Shown here in pieces: positions 33,641 through 45,451 of a stretch of 64,000 nt of DNA. Within the stretch, counting starts at the first letter, position 1, and every line of letters starts with the position of its first letter. Location: positions 1-64,000 of the forward strand of contig JAGHQL010000112.1 in NCBI GenBank assembly GCA_020080175.1, in the 5' to 3' direction. The translations under genes were made by a program, and so were the position numbers. The notes under the pieces were generated by a model that saw nothing but the letters and a program-made list of their open reading frames with translations, searched no databases and was not told where the DNA came from. The DNA is from Glutinoglossum americanum (taxonomy: Eukaryota > Ascomycota > Geoglossomycetes > Geoglossales > Geoglossaceae).

Positions 33641-36600
33641 GTGCTTGCCCGTCTTAGGGGGGGTTCGCACACAAGCAACAAAGGTTCAACCCATGCAAAC
33701 CGCCCCCACAGCACAGATCTTGTCCGGCGGATCGTGATCAACTCGGCTCAAGATGAAGCTCATGCAGTTATTGCCAGACTCGTGAAGGAAAGCACTCAGA
33801 CCTCAGCTGAAGTGTTAGGTCTGCTGAAGGAACTCATCAACCTGGCTACAGACTATGATGAGCAAATGGCGGAGATTGTTGTTGCAGCTTGGACATACAT
33901 AGAGACACATAAGTTGTGGGATAGGATATATGCCAGCAGCTATGAGTTACAACAGGTTATGAACTTCAAGCAAATAGTTGAACCCATATTACAGAGAGTT
34001 AGGCGTTATGACCTGGAGAGGATGAACTTGATGAAGACCATTACTCGCCGCTGGCGCACCGTTATGGCAGAGACTATACCAGCAGATTTTCGACCTAAAA
34101 CGATGGGTCGAAGCTTGCTAACAGCTCTGTGCAGCTTGGCAGATCGAGTGCCTGATCATGAGGAGGCAGTTAGGCTGATTCGAAGACAAGTAGCTTGCCG
34201 GATTGGTGAGAAGCCACGGAGGGTTCAGGTGGTAAAAACTAGAGACATCCAGGCGATTATGGATGGTTTCTACAGCATTGACCGAATGGCTATAGGAGGA
34301 GCTGTAACTGATTCAGCTGATAATAGATCTGAGCAGTCTGAGCGATCTAACCAGCTCGAACAGTCTGATCAGCTGGGTCAAACCGGGCAGCCTGAGCAGT
34401 CAGACTATTCCAACCAATCTAACCAAAGCAAGATGTCGGGAGGTGATGAGGAAGACGAGATAGAAGATGAAGTAGAGGAAGACGAGGTAGAGGAAGACAA
34501 GGTAGAGGAAGACAAGGTAGAGGAAGACGAGGTAGAGGAAGACGAGGTAGAGGAAGACGAGGTAGAGGAAGACGAGGTAGAGGAAGACNNNNNNNNNNNN
34601 NNNNNNNNNNNNNNNNNNNNNNNNNNNNNNNNNNNNNNNNNNNNNNNNNNNNNNNNNNNNNNNNNNNNNNNNNNNNNNNNNNNNNNNNNNNNNNNNNNNN
34701 NNNNNNNNNNNNNNNNNNNNNNNNNNNNNNNNNNNNNNNNNNNNNNNNNNNNNNNNNNNNNNNNNNNNNNNNNNNNNNNAGGTAGAGGAAGACGAGGTAG
34801 AGGAAGACAAGGTAGAGGAAGACAAGGTAGAGGAAGACGAGGTAGAGGAAGACAAGGTAGAGGAAGACAAGGTAGAGGAAGACGAGGTAGAGGAAGACAA
34901 GGTAGAGGAAGACAAGGTAGAGGAAGACAAGGTAGAGGAAGACAAGATAGAGGAAGACGAAGTAGAGGAAGACGAGGTAGAGGAAGGCGAGGTAGGGGAA
35001 AACGAGGCAGAGGAAAACGAAGTAGGGGAAGATAAGACCAGTTCTGGCTGCCAACAGTATCAAGCTGAATGTTTGCAGTTCTTAAGCAGGATTCCAGACA
35101 AGCTATGGATGCCATACGGAAATCGCATGCAGCTGCTAAAGCTGGCCAGAAGAGTCACTTGGACGAAGTTTTGCTACAGACACATACGGGTATTAGCTGT
35201 CAACTGTGCTGGGCTTAAAAATAGCTCAAGAACCAACAAGAAGATGCTGATTGGTTGGATGAACATAGTGTTACACTACCATGACTGGCCCTACAAGCTT
35301 CAAAGGAAGTTTCCAGGCTGGTTTCCAGCTAAGGTTGTCCCGACAGGAGAAGTACGCAAACATCTAGGTCCCTGTATGTGGAAACCTCAGAAACCCAAAG
35401 CGTACGCCAACTTTCAGTTCGATCAGAAGGAGATTTTCAACCGCTTCACGAGGTCTGACGATGTATAGGATAAGTTGCAGTGTGAAGGTACTATTAACAT
35501 TGACAGACTCTTTGATTACTTGGTGAACGACCCTCAAGTATTTTGTCTAGTAGAAGAGGAGTTTAACCTCTACAAACATCATCAACGCAGCTCTGCGGAG
35601 GATGGGGATGAGCCTCGAGGCTGGATACGGCATATGTTTTACTCACTAACTCAGCAGTTGGTGAGGCAGGACCCAGCATACTGGGCTATTGTAGCAGCGG
35701 CGAGACCTGACCAGAACTAGCGTTTGATCAGCTATCTTTATTACATCAAAGATACTACACCAGGAGAAGCGACTGGCTTTAGGCATCTTGACATTAATGT
35801 GGACCAATATGTAAAGACCCATGAGGGCAAAAATATCATCTAAGGATCACTGAGCTTAGACAATGAAGATGAGGATGGATGTACAGTACTGGTTAAGAGG
35901 TTTCATCACGTTATCCATTTGTGGTGGGAACAGGTCATGATGCGGGGAAAGGCTAAGTCCGGAAATACCACTAATGCTTCTCTGGACACATACACACAGG
36001 AGGACAGAAAGATATTCAGAGAACTGAAGCCCATTCCATGCACACGAGGGGCTATCTGCATCACAAAGCTGGAAATCCTACACGGTTTTACACCAGTAGC
36101 TCATAGACAACAGCGGACGGTATTTGTGTAGCATTATGGCATCCATGAGGATCACGAAACGTTGGATTTGGAGAAGGCTGAGACTTGGTCAGATCTGGTG
36201 CACTGCTACCAAGGATTCATTGCACTGCATAAAAGCACCAGTGGCGAGGGTTTCCGCTACAGTTGGCCCAGCTTTACTTTTCTTGAAGTTACAAGGCTCG
36301 GTTCTACCAGTTGTGTGAGTGATGTTATGGTAGGGGCTAGACGTTGGGATGATTCAGCGGTGCTGAAGGAGCGAGACATCCTGCTAGGGTTCGACCATAC
36401 TGCTGCATGAGAACTTGTTAATGAGACTAGAGCTCAGTTAAAGCTAGAGTTCATCAAGGCGTTCCAGTATATCTGGGAAAATGAGGTGGCTGCATATGGG
36501 GACCGATCATTCTACTTGCTAACTAGAGGAGAAATCAGACTAGCAGTGAACAACTGTATTTCAGATAGCAATGTCAGTGAGCTGTCAGTGATGGACGAGG

Positions 36601-36725
36601 ATGCAGTAAAGACTAGAAGGACTGCTATCTGCCAGGGCAAGGGCAGAAACAAGGGCAAGGCCCCGAGCTCTTCTGATACTGATATGAGCTCCCAGCTAGT
36701 AACTAATGGCGGTGGCAGCGAGTAG
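33617..36725 (+). pseudogene. Large putative 2OG-Fe(II) oxygenase-fold protein with acidic repeat, decayed
   Basis: The N-terminal part (33617-34430) is helical and ends Ser/Gln-rich. A 15-bp array encoding an acidic Glu-Val-Glu-Glu-Asp repeat follows, holding a 191-base assembly gap. The same repeat frame continues after the gap into FLSRIPDKLWMPYGNR, FDYLVNDPQVFCLVEEE, EATGFRHLDINVDQYV, GCTVLVKRFHHVIHLWW, ICITKLEILHGF, then RTVFV and LGSTSCVSDVMVGARRWDD. HxD, a distal His and a following Arg are spaced as in a double-stranded beta-helix oxygenase. I know this protein type from fungal accessory regions but no function. Five in-frame stops (35466, 35718, 35841, 36129, 36408) are each one transition from a sense codon. 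The gene is divergent from the dioxygenase-like gene to its left. Confidence 0.55.
34461..35035 (+). repeat. 15-bp microsatellite GAGGTAGAGGAAGAC with assembly gap
   Basis: Near-perfect tandem copies of a 15-bp unit lie on both sides of 191 N (34589-34779). The gap size is probably arbitrary, because left and right frames agree only if the true length restores the phase. Last copies degenerate toward 35035. Confidence 0.9.
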
Positions 36726-37639
36726 GAGGAGGGAGATAATGATGAAGTGGACTAGCGAGGGAACGGAGATGTAGACTCTCACATGGAGTAGTTTAGCTCT
36801 TTGGGGTTGTGCCGTGTTACTTTAATATACTTTCTTATTCAATGCGACATCGCATTCCCCAAGTATATATACAACAGCAGCACAGTGATATATTGAGAAC
36901 TCAGAAACCCATCCCTTGATGTCTAACCCAAGCGACAACTTTCTCAGTAGTGACCTCATTCCAATCTTCTTTATGTTCATAGTGGGTGGGGCGGGTAGTG
37001 ATCCGGCAGTGTTGTTGTTCGTGTTCTTCCCATCCAGACTACCCACCTCCAGAACAATACCAGTCAGGTATATTCTTACTAGTAAAACAGAAGGTCAGAG
37101 AAATCGTAGTGGGAAGTGAGCACCTCGCACTCTAACAGAATGGATATAACTGTTAGCTGTGTCCTGGGGAATCAAGCAATTGCAGTTGAAGCTCACCATT
37201 ACCTAAAGTATCTAACTAGGCGCTGGGCTCGTCGAACTAACTGATGGTTTGTTGAGTCTGGTCTGCCGCTTCTCCCTGAATTGGGTTGATAAAAGATTAG
37301 GAAATGTGAACTTGATGATTGACCGTGAGGTTTCTCTCCAAGCTCTCCTCAGAAGCCGAGCCAAACCCATTTGATGATGAGGACATCATGAATAGTGCGC
37401 ACTTAGATGAGGTATGATGGCGAGAGTGGTAGGGAGGATATGTAGACGAGAGCAGAAAGTACTCTGTACTTATTCGAGATAAGTTGAGCTGGGGAACCTC
37501 ACGTTCTGTTATCACACGCCAGCAATACCGGCTTACCCGGCGCTTGCAAGAATGTGTGTATACATTCTTGCTAGCAGCCCTACTTTACCTGTTACGGCAA
37601 GTGCTTGTGAAGAGTGGCAGGCCACTGACTCATCCAGAG
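36726..37639. other. Intergenic, no supported gene
   Basis: Short open frames only. The stretch lies between the decayed oxygenase gene and the MITE. Confidence 0.45.
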
Positions 37640-37648
37640 CTTGAACGT

Positions 37649-38195
37649 GGCTCCCACTAGGCGCACACCCGTGTGCGTTTAGACAAACAGGCTTATATAA
37701 GCGATCCAGCCTCTCCAAAGTGAAAAACATAGCGTGCGCACCAAGAACGCCACGTCGCGCACGAAAATGGACAGTACCATTGTGTTCGTAGTATTCAATA
37801 ACCTCATTTAGCACCTTCAATGAATTTTTTAAATCGCTTTTTGGAGTTGCAAGCTGACTTACAGCTTTTTCCTGCTCAATTTTAACTCTGACTAGGTTGA
37901 GTGGGGTGTGGTGTCGGCTAGCTATTAGGCGAGGTCACATGGCTGGCCCAACACCCAACCCAGCCAGAGTAGAAGAAATCTGTGAACCAGCTTGCAACTC
38001 CAAAAAGCGATTTAAAAAATTCATTGAAGATGCTAAATGAGGTTATTAAATACTGCGAACACAATGGTACTGTCTATTTTTGTGCGCGACATGGCGTTCT
38101 TGGTGCGCACGCTATGTTTTTCACTTTGGAGAGGCTGGATCGCTTATATAAGCCTATTTGTCTAAACGCACATGGGTGTGTGCCTAGTGGGAGCC
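37649..38195. mobile_element. Foldback MITE of the MULE (Mutator-like) family
   Basis: Two inverted arms of about 208 bp (37649-37856 and 37988-38195) flank a spacer of about 130 bp. The ends begin GGCTCCCACTAGGCGCAC, nearly the same as the ends of the MULE at 58158-61393, including a CGCACAC/GTGTGCG hairpin. The flanks are a 9-bp target duplication, CTTGAACGT (37640-37648) and CTTGAATGT (38196-38204), differing by one C-to-T. A 9-bp duplication is typical of Mutator-like transposition. Each arm contains CTTATATAAG, a palindromic TATA-like site. The element has no transposase and lies 130 bp before the kinase start. Confidence 0.9.
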
Positions 38196-38324
38196 CTTGA
38201 ATGTCTGGCTAACACTATCTTAATAAGCTCTCCAGAGGAAGTCTCAAGAACGCAACACATGCTTTAACTTAAGTATTTTCCATCAATCGTATGCTTTCAC
38301 TAACTTTATGATTTCATACAAGTG

Positions 38325-39835
38325 ATGGATCAAATTCGGAGGCGTGAGGTCGAAAGTGCTTGCAATGACTTCATTGCTTCAATCGATCAAACAGCTGTCT
38401 GTGATCTAGCTTCATCCTTCTATGACCGAAAGCCATGCCGAATGCTCAAGGAACCACAACGGGGTAGTTACAACGTCTGTTTTCCAGTCATCTTTGCATC
38501 CGACCAGGAGAGCAACGAAGGGGAGAAATGGATGGTACATTTCCCGTTATTGCTGCGTCTACCATTCTGGGAGGAAAAGCTTCGGAGTGAAATTGCAACA
38601 ATGAAGTAAGTTGCCGGATACCCATGAATCGGCTCACTGGACTGATTGACGTCGCTATTGCGGGGTTTAGGTATATCTCGGAATGAACAACCATTCCTGT
38701 ATCATGCCTATTTGGTTATGGATTCAAAGGCGATAATTCAACGGACTGCCCTTTCATGATTATGGAGTACATCGACGGTGTATCACTATTCACTATTGAT
38801 TTTGACAGTCTCGATGACAAGCAAAGGACTCATCTACTCGGCCAACTGGCAGATATTTTCATTTAACTCCACCTTCAGCAGTTCGACCGTATAGGATCTC
38901 TCACGCTCGACCGAGATGACTCGTCTTGGTCATTTGGTGAAAGCCAACCCCTATCTATCGACATCAATGACCAAGAGGTTGATGGCTTAGATGTCGGCTG
39001 TATTATTAGACCTGATCAGACGTACGACTTGGCGATTGACTATACATACACCCTAATGCAGCTCGTCTTCAATCAGTTTCTTCGAGGGCGACACAGCGTA
39101 TACAATGAAAAAAATGCACGGTCAGAGCTGTATGGTCTTCACAAATTTCGTACCCTTTTGATGGAATATATTCTTCCTGAGTACAATCATGAGCCATTCG
39201 TCTTAATGCATAGTAATTTCCGCAGCTCGAACATCATCATAAATGAAAATCTTAACATTGTCAGTGTCATCGACTGGGAATAGAGTCGAACAGTTCCAGT
39301 ACAATTGTTCGTGCCTCCCGAATGGCTTACTGGATATGAGGTCAATGGGCTACTGTCCATCTATAATAATTTTCATTATATGCGGAAGTTCTTTAACTTT
39401 AGGAATATAGTCTGGGACCGGAAGAGGAATTTAAGGCAGGAGAATACTCTACCTACCGTCCCATTATCAAGGCTCTGGCATACAGTTAACCATGATGTAA
39501 ACTTCTTCATTGCTCATACACTTTTGCGATTTCACATGCTTGGAGACATCTACTGGGGTTGCCTCAACCGCCACTACTATGGCACTGAACCTGAAGGCAG
39601 GGTCAACAACTTCTACGAAACGCAGGCAATAGAATGTCAACTTGAGATTGTGAAGAAGAAATTAGACAACTTGGCGATATACGAGAAGGAGTTAGAGAGT
39701 CTCGGTATTAAAAACGATCAGTCGGAAAAGCCGGATCCTCTCAGAGCCATAGCGACAGGTGGAATTGAGGCAAAGGGTGTGGTTTCTTACTCAAAGACAC
39801 TATTCACGTGTCTCTCTTTATTATCTGGGAGGTAA
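38325..39835 (+). pseudogene. APH-family phosphotransferase (aminoglycoside-kinase-like), decayed
   Basis: Exon 1 (38325-38605) and exon 2 (38671-39835) join across a 65-bp GT-AG intron with no loss of frame. Motifs in order: SSFYDRKPCRML, RGSYNVCF, LRLPFWEEKLRSEIATMK, GYGFKG, CPFMIMEYIDGVSL, VLMHSNFRSSNIIINENL, then VSVIDWE and LFVPPEWLTG. This is the fungal APH/choline-kinase-like fold. The catalytic loop, normally HGD, reads HSN, so the catalytic Asp is replaced by Asn (GAC to AAC would be one transition). Stops at 38684 (TGA), 38864 (TAA) and 39281 (TAG) replace Trp or Gln codons by single transitions. Such kinases are widely expanded in Pezizomycotina and mostly uncharacterised. The MITE just upstream may overlap the promoter. 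Confidence 0.85.
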
Positions 39836-40159
39836 TTATCTTGTGGCCGAGTAGAAGCAAATATTTATTTGAACTTACAATACACTAGAAAGCTCGAATA
39901 TGCATTTACTCTATGCTCTACAGCAGTTAGTATCGTGATGCTATCAGCGGTATATTATGCGATTGTTCGACGACAGCTCAGATGAGATATTGTACTCTTT
40001 CATTGATGGTTCTGGATGCAATAACTATCCTTTACATTTCTGTAGAGCTTACTAGTTAATTCTATAGACGAAGAGAAAATTCATAAATTCAGATATCGCA
40101 TGTTCGATTGCGTTTCAGTTCTGTCTTCATCGAGTCTTAAACTCTCATTGCCTGATGGC
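39836..40159. other. Intergenic between convergent genes
   Basis: AT-rich 3' region shared by the kinase and the coiled-coil gene; nothing else is seen. Confidence 0.45.
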
Positions 40160-40480
40160 TTAAGAAAGGCTTCTCAGCTGTTCAATCTCAGCCTTTATCT
40201 GGTCCATCTGTTTCTCAATGTTTTCCACTCTAACTTTCGCACTCCTCATTTCATCCTCTATCAACGGTGTACCTCCCGCTTAACGATCCCTGTGAGCACA
40301 ATTCCCACTCAAACTGAGTTGTCGTAGTTGTTTTTCACTCATATCGGCTCTGATTAGTTCAAAGAACTCCAGTTCCGTGTTATATTGGCGTTGCAGTTCA
40401 GCCAAATTCTCCTCTTTCTCCTGAAGCTGTCTTAAACGTTCACCGGTAATGGTTCGCTCTGGTACCTTGCCACTCGACAT
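40160..40480 (-). pseudogene. Small coiled-coil protein with one in-frame stop
   Basis: From the ATG at 40480 one frame reads GERLRQLQEKEENLAELQRQ and FFELIRADMSEKQLRQL. After an in-frame TAA it continues LIEDEMRSAKVRVENIEKQ and MDQIKAEIEQLRSLS to the stop at 40160-40162. The whole, 106 codons long, is a strongly heptad-like coiled coil. The TAA is one C-to-T from CAA. Function unknown; its size and strand resemble the gene at 28693-29399. Confidence 0.55.
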
Positions 40481-41029
40481 GTTTTTGGATAGCAACTAGT
40501 ATTTTTTCTTAGTAGTGACTAGATCATAGAAGACCGGATTTACCGTACTGAGGCTAAATTGGCTTTGGAGGTACAGCTTCAATTGAATTCGCAGGCAAAC
40601 TATGATTTGATTTCTTTTCGTCTCCAAGACCTCCATGTTGATAATAAGAAAGCATATTACTTAATATTAGTCTGATACCTCTTTGTAAAAAGGCAACAGG
40701 CAACCAGATCGTTATGCAGCTGAATGGAGCCCTATTCAGATTACGCCTCCTAGATACGGTTCAGTTCGAGCTGCAACCAATCGCCGAGCATCCCTGACGT
40801 GTCAAGAGATAATCAGGCTACAGCAAATTGCTTTTGATCCACGCAACCTAGGAGTCACGTACTCGAAGTGCCAATAAGCCATATGGGGGTGAGGCACTGC
40901 ATGATAACTGACAAGCCGTGTTTCCATTGATTGGTCCTCTGCTTGACCATTAGGATCCGGCAGTGCTATACTTAGGCGCTATGCACGGGAACCCAGATCG
41001 AAATAAGAATACGCAAGTTAAGGGCTGCT
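40481..41029. other. Intergenic, no supported gene
   Basis: Upstream regions of two divergent relics. No domain or repeat is recognised. Confidence 0.4.
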
Positions 41030-41910
41030 GTGTTAAAGCGCGACGTGTCTACAAGTCTGCCTTCAGCAAATCAATTTGAATCGCGGGTCAAGCTCCTCAT
41101 AAAGGTGTTAATAATAAGGAGTCCTACTCTTTCTGCTTACCCCTCTTCATCAATATGGACAACCAATTCTCTTCACCATAGCTTTGCCCATACTGCTCTA
41201 GATACTTTTCAACTCAAGAGGGCATACGCAATCACCTTGAGGTCTGGTAGCTTTCAGTCCTGATGTCAAATCGACGCTGACACTCCACAGCTGCGTCTTT
41301 GCAATGCGTTACCAGAACTTCTGAAGGCTTTGTCCAATGTGACCTGCTATCCAGCTCACGATACTGTTAAATTTCCCTGCACTCCAGAGAGTGAATTCGA
41401 CGAAACCTTAGGCGACTCTATCGAAGATAAGACTGAGACCGAGACTCAATCTGAGACCGAGACCGAAACCTGCATAGGGAAAGAAAACAGTCTAAGATGC
41501 CCACATCCAAAATACAGGCACAAGAAAGCGTCATATAGCAAGAAAAATAACTTGATGCGACATTACTATTCTCGTGAGTTTCTCCTGTCAAGACTAATCA
41601 GATGCATATGGAACCTAATGTAAGGCCAAATTTAGACGTCGTATGTGATGCAAAATGCGTCTGTGAAAAGAGTTTCACTCGCCTTTTCTCATTTGAAAAG
41701 TACCTCAAGACTTGCCAGACTAAAAGGGACCAGGAGAAACAAGACCTTGATGAGAAGCAAATGCAGATCATTATATTAGTGCGTCGTTTGCGTGACCAAG
41801 CATCTAAGCAGGTCGATCAAGAGTTAGGAATAGGGCGAGACCATAAACACAAGCAGGAATCGACTGACAAAGATGGACATATGGATGGAGGATATACAGA
41901 AGGGATGTAA
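41030..41910 (+). pseudogene. C2H2-type zinc-finger gene relic
   Basis: The frame from 41030 continues past an in-frame TGA near 41262 into TPQLRLCNALPELLKAL, an acidic Glu/Thr repeat, then LRCPHPKYRHKKASYSKKNN and LMRHYYSR. After an intron near 41575-41640 it reads CDAKCVCEKSFTRLFSFEKY, LKTCQTKRDQEKQ and a charged tail. Cys and His positions suggest two degenerate fingers with some ligands lost. It may be a DNA-binding protein of the accessory block. Upstream exon structure is uncertain. Confidence 0.5.
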
Positions 41911-42513
41911 GAACTAGGTATGAATGCAAGCACAGGAGACAAACATGAACTTAAACGAGGAAGAGACAAAGTAGATGTACCGCGTGAGTTTACTGTCTAG
42001 GCTAGCTCACTTAACATATGACTGAAATATTTTAGCGGCCCCCTCCGGCCAGCCAGATATGCGTTCTAAAGGCCATATTTCTGAGACTAATAGTAAGCCA
42101 CCTTTGATCCTACTTTCCTGCAGGAGGTGTGCTCATTAACTTAGACTCAACATACACATATTTGAGCTAGCCAAGAAAACGTCAACGCACCGATACAGAT
42201 ACCTCTTCAACCCCTAATTTTGGAGGTGAAATTAGTAAAATAAGCTCTTCCGATGGATTAATATTTCCGTATCTAACCTAAGCCAGACTTTTCGAGCCAG
42301 CTGGTGGATTCATCGCAGTCTATAGTACATGATGATTCCCAGCGACTAGTGGAAGAAGTCGGCTATCGCACGTCTAGGCATCAAATGAGACTTGAGTTAT
42401 CTCAAGTCAATATGCAAGAGGCAACAGAACTGCAAGGTGACTCTGGAATAAGTAAGTTAACCGATCTCTAGGTTAAGGGATTTAAAGCTGAACACGTTAA
42501 TATCGGAGACTCG
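41911..42513. other. Intergenic, no supported gene
   Basis: Stops in all frames and no recognisable motif. It may include decayed 3' parts of the zinc-finger gene. Confidence 0.35.
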
Positions 42514-42855
42514 ATGAACCCCTCGACACAAATCTTCAACCTTCCAGCACTCATTCCTCCATTGCTAACGTACAACTCATCTGCCTATCTTTCTCCTACG
42601 AAAACATATAGCCTTCCTGCATTCATTCTATCCATCGGAATATATGACCTATCAGCTCTCTTTCCCCCTGCGCACATGTATAGCCTTCCGACATTCATTC
42701 CATCTGTGCAAATACATGATTCTTCGGGCTTTACTTCCACAGACATATATAGCCTTCCAACATTTCCATCTGCACAGACACATAATTTGTCTACCATTCC
42801 TGCCACAGATACGTACTATCTTCCAGGATTCATTCCGACAGTACAAATAGGCTAG
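42514..42855 (+). repeat. ~66-bp minisatellite encoding a Tyr/Ser/Leu/Pro repeat
   Basis: Imperfect tandem units (TATAGCCTTCC, ACATTCATTCC, ATCTGTGCAAATACATGA) keep a forward frame open, with a repeat such as YSLPTFIPSVQIHDSS. The unit length is a multiple of three. A start codon at 42514 is present, but no promoter or splice signal decides whether it is a gene. Confidence 0.6.
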
Positions 42856-44298
42856 TCGACTTTATTTCCCTCACACAGCAGTTCATAGTTTCAAGACAAA
42901 GAGGCAATCTAACATTGGGCTTACTTCGACTTCTTCAGTCATATAAGTAGACCATCCAGGTGTTAACTGCTTCCCTGAGACGGTTGGGCTTCCATACGCA
43001 ATTCTTATAGGAATCAAATATGCAGATCCATTAGGGTTCTAGAATTTCACAGGACGAGGACCTGTGATCCGCAATACCGTATATCCCCATCGTTGGGAAG
43101 TAATCTTTTGTGATCAGCCTGAGTATACAGACTTACTTACAGTCACAACATACCTTCTTAGCAAGATCAAGTGCGGCAAGGAGTGGCTGGCAAGCTTGCG
43201 TAAGGCCGCAATCTATACATTTCTCCAAGTTCTCTCCTTCTTTCTCAAACTGTGCTGTGTAAAGTCAGTCCCCAAATCGGATCAGAATATCTCTTACATT
43301 CAGGCCGCTGAGTTCTGTTTGCTGAAGATGAGATCCACCCGATTCTGTTTTCGATTCCGTTGTGGACATAGTTATTCTGGTAGTATATCGTATTATAGAG
43401 ATAGTCACAGACAAGTGGTTAATTGAGAAGAAGGTGTGATGAGCAAGGCTTTGAGATCCTAGTCGCCAGAACAAAGTGATATGAATGTTATCTGATTAGC
43501 TTATTCTGAGTCGAGCTTGAAGATGAGAAGTTTTGCCTAAGACGCGTTAGCGTATAAGGAAAAAGGTTAGAGGTTACTCTTGACTCACATTTTGCCGCTC
43601 TTGATATTAGAAGTACCGGATTAGATATGTGGCCCTGCTCGGGTAGGCGGGGCATAAATTTGATCTTGATAGGGCAAACCCATATTAGCTGCAACTATCC
43701 AATTACAGCATCAGCCATATCACATGATCAACTTTGAATAGGAGTTTCGACAGTAATTGCTAAATGACTCCTTTGACACCGAGCTGCTTGGTCCTTAGTA
43801 TGGAGATCTGTGAATCTTTGAGAATGTATGTTCGGTAGCTTTTCCATGACCAAGCTTAGATCAGAATTTGAAAGAACGGAGCTAGCCCCTCTCGTGTCAT
43901 CAGCCTTGGCATAGCTCCAGCTTGAGCAGGCTCCCACTAGAGCATGCTCTCGCCTGAGCACTGCTCCATTTCGGACTCCCTCTCTTATTCTAAATCTAAG
44001 TTCTCAGTAAACAATGAATGAATATGTATCGATTTACCATTCATCTACAGTTCGGTTACAGGGTTATTGTCTTTCGAGTCCTCGATGTATGTCAGCTTCT
44101 TGAACTGGTGGAATAGATCAGCTCGACTATGGCGACATATGCACAAGTAGCAAGCTTACAAAGGAAAAGCCCAAGCTGATATTATTCAGGATGGGTGAAC
44201 AGCAAGCAAGAAAGTATAAATTCAATGGTGCGACCTCACTTCAGAATGCATTTCTTCTTATGTATTGAATCGCGTCTGTTTATGCACTCTTCTGAAGA
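42856..44298. other. Mostly intergenic, with one small candidate at 43160-43369
   Basis: Apart from the reverse-strand candidate described separately, no gene, repeat or element is recognised. Confidence 0.35.
43160..43369 (-). pseudogene. Possible small gene fragment, unknown
   Basis: From the ATG at 43369 the frame reads MSTTESKTESGGSHLQQT and LNVRDILIRFGD. After an in-frame TGA it reads FEKEGENLEKCIDCGL and PLLAALDLAKK, ending at a GTATGT donor. The composition is protein-like and the stop is one transition from CGA, as in neighbouring relics. The family is not recognised, and a forward-strand frame overlaps it. Confidence 0.3.
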
Positions 44299-45451
44299 AT
44301 GATATTCCTCGAAACGATGGCGTCACCTAAGGCAAACTCAAAGGTTCCGCAACCTATGCTTTCCGTAACCTACTGTCCGCTAAATGTCTCTCAGAACGTT
44401 CATTGTGTTGGTCCTGAAGGAGGGTATAAGCTGGTAACAAGAAGGGTAGAATCGCCTCTACCCAGACTGCACGCGCCTCCAGGTAGCCCTGTTCTATCAA
44501 CTGAAGGTGGTAGTGATCTACAGAATGTTGATGATCCTGGATCTCCCTTTGGACGTCTCATCACTTTCCCCTTTAATGAACTATGTATATCTCTAGATGG
44601 ACAATTTGGCCTTGAGGAAGATTCTAGGATGCCCAACCTATCGGATTCTCTTCGAATCGGTCCTAAGGGAGAATCGTCCTTCCCATGTCTTAGCGATTTC
44701 TCCAGAAGTGCGAACCCAATGACAGGGTCGCTTCTACCAAGACTACACAGATATCTTAAAGAAGAATACCCAGCGTCAAGGGACTTTAGTATAGGCGGCT
44801 CTGATCTTCCTGGATCCTTACAGGCACTCACTCTCGAAAGGAGTACAGGAAATAAGGAGGAGTTCATGATGGTCGATAAGATGTATATATACTTCCCTAA
44901 TCTATGAGAGTATGTGCTGATATTATATTTTTCTAGTTGGGATCAGAGTGCCAACGGGTACAGGATCGTGGAGTCTCCTGGAATTCCATATCCGTTTGTC
45001 GTCAACCGGCAGTTTGGTATGCAATTTGTCCTATGCCTAGTTTATTGACAGTAATAACCTCTCACAGGCAAGCCTAATACAGAGCCTAAGTGCTCTGTTA
45101 ATATCAAGTCAAAAGGATTACGAGCCATTGTACTTCAGGCTTTGGAAGATGATGGTAATGCTTCGGCTCACAGCGGGGAAGAGGACATCACTGTAAGAAA
45201 ATGATGTATAAGATTTTATTGAATCTCCCTTTGACACCCCGCCTTAGATTGATTTGGATGTTCTACTCAACTGCGTTCCTCAACTCAAAGATCGTCTAGC
45301 CCTTTTTACGGGCTTTACTCCAGCGGACTCTGCCAAGCGCGCAGACAAACCTGGTAAACATCTGGAGAAACTAATGGAATTCCTCATGCCATTCCAAGAG
45401 ATCCAACCACTAGAAGCTCCACTAAACATCTCTTTTCCTTTAGAGGCATGA
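44299..45451 (+). CDS. Protein related to the N-terminal part of the AAA-ATPase gene, truncated form
   Basis: A 200-residue first exon (Met codons at 44299 and 44317; Pro/Ser/Gly-rich) leads to a piece reading WDQSANGYRIVESPG, then PFVVNRQFG near 44940-45015. Further exons read VNIKSKGLRAIVLQALEDDG (45095-45195) and DLDVLLNCVPQLKDRLALF, ending at 45451. The order YxIVES, then a V-(R)xxF strand, then VxIKSxGLRxIL and a LLxxxPxL helix matches the N-terminal region of the AAA gene at 46583 (DVKSEGLQNILCEIF; LLLSCLPQLEAY). No ATPase domain follows. It is either a truncated paralogue or an independent N-domain protein. Exon borders are approximate. Confidence 0.45.

Noticed and set aside
34400-35115. 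Reverse open frames with Ser-Ser-Thr-Leu and Leu-Tyr-Leu-Val repeats
   Set aside because: Shadows of the 15-bp array across the assembly gap.
43064-43426. Forward 120-residue frame overlapping the 43160-43369 candidate
   Set aside because: Its right half is the complement of a more protein-like reverse frame; no motif supports the forward reading.
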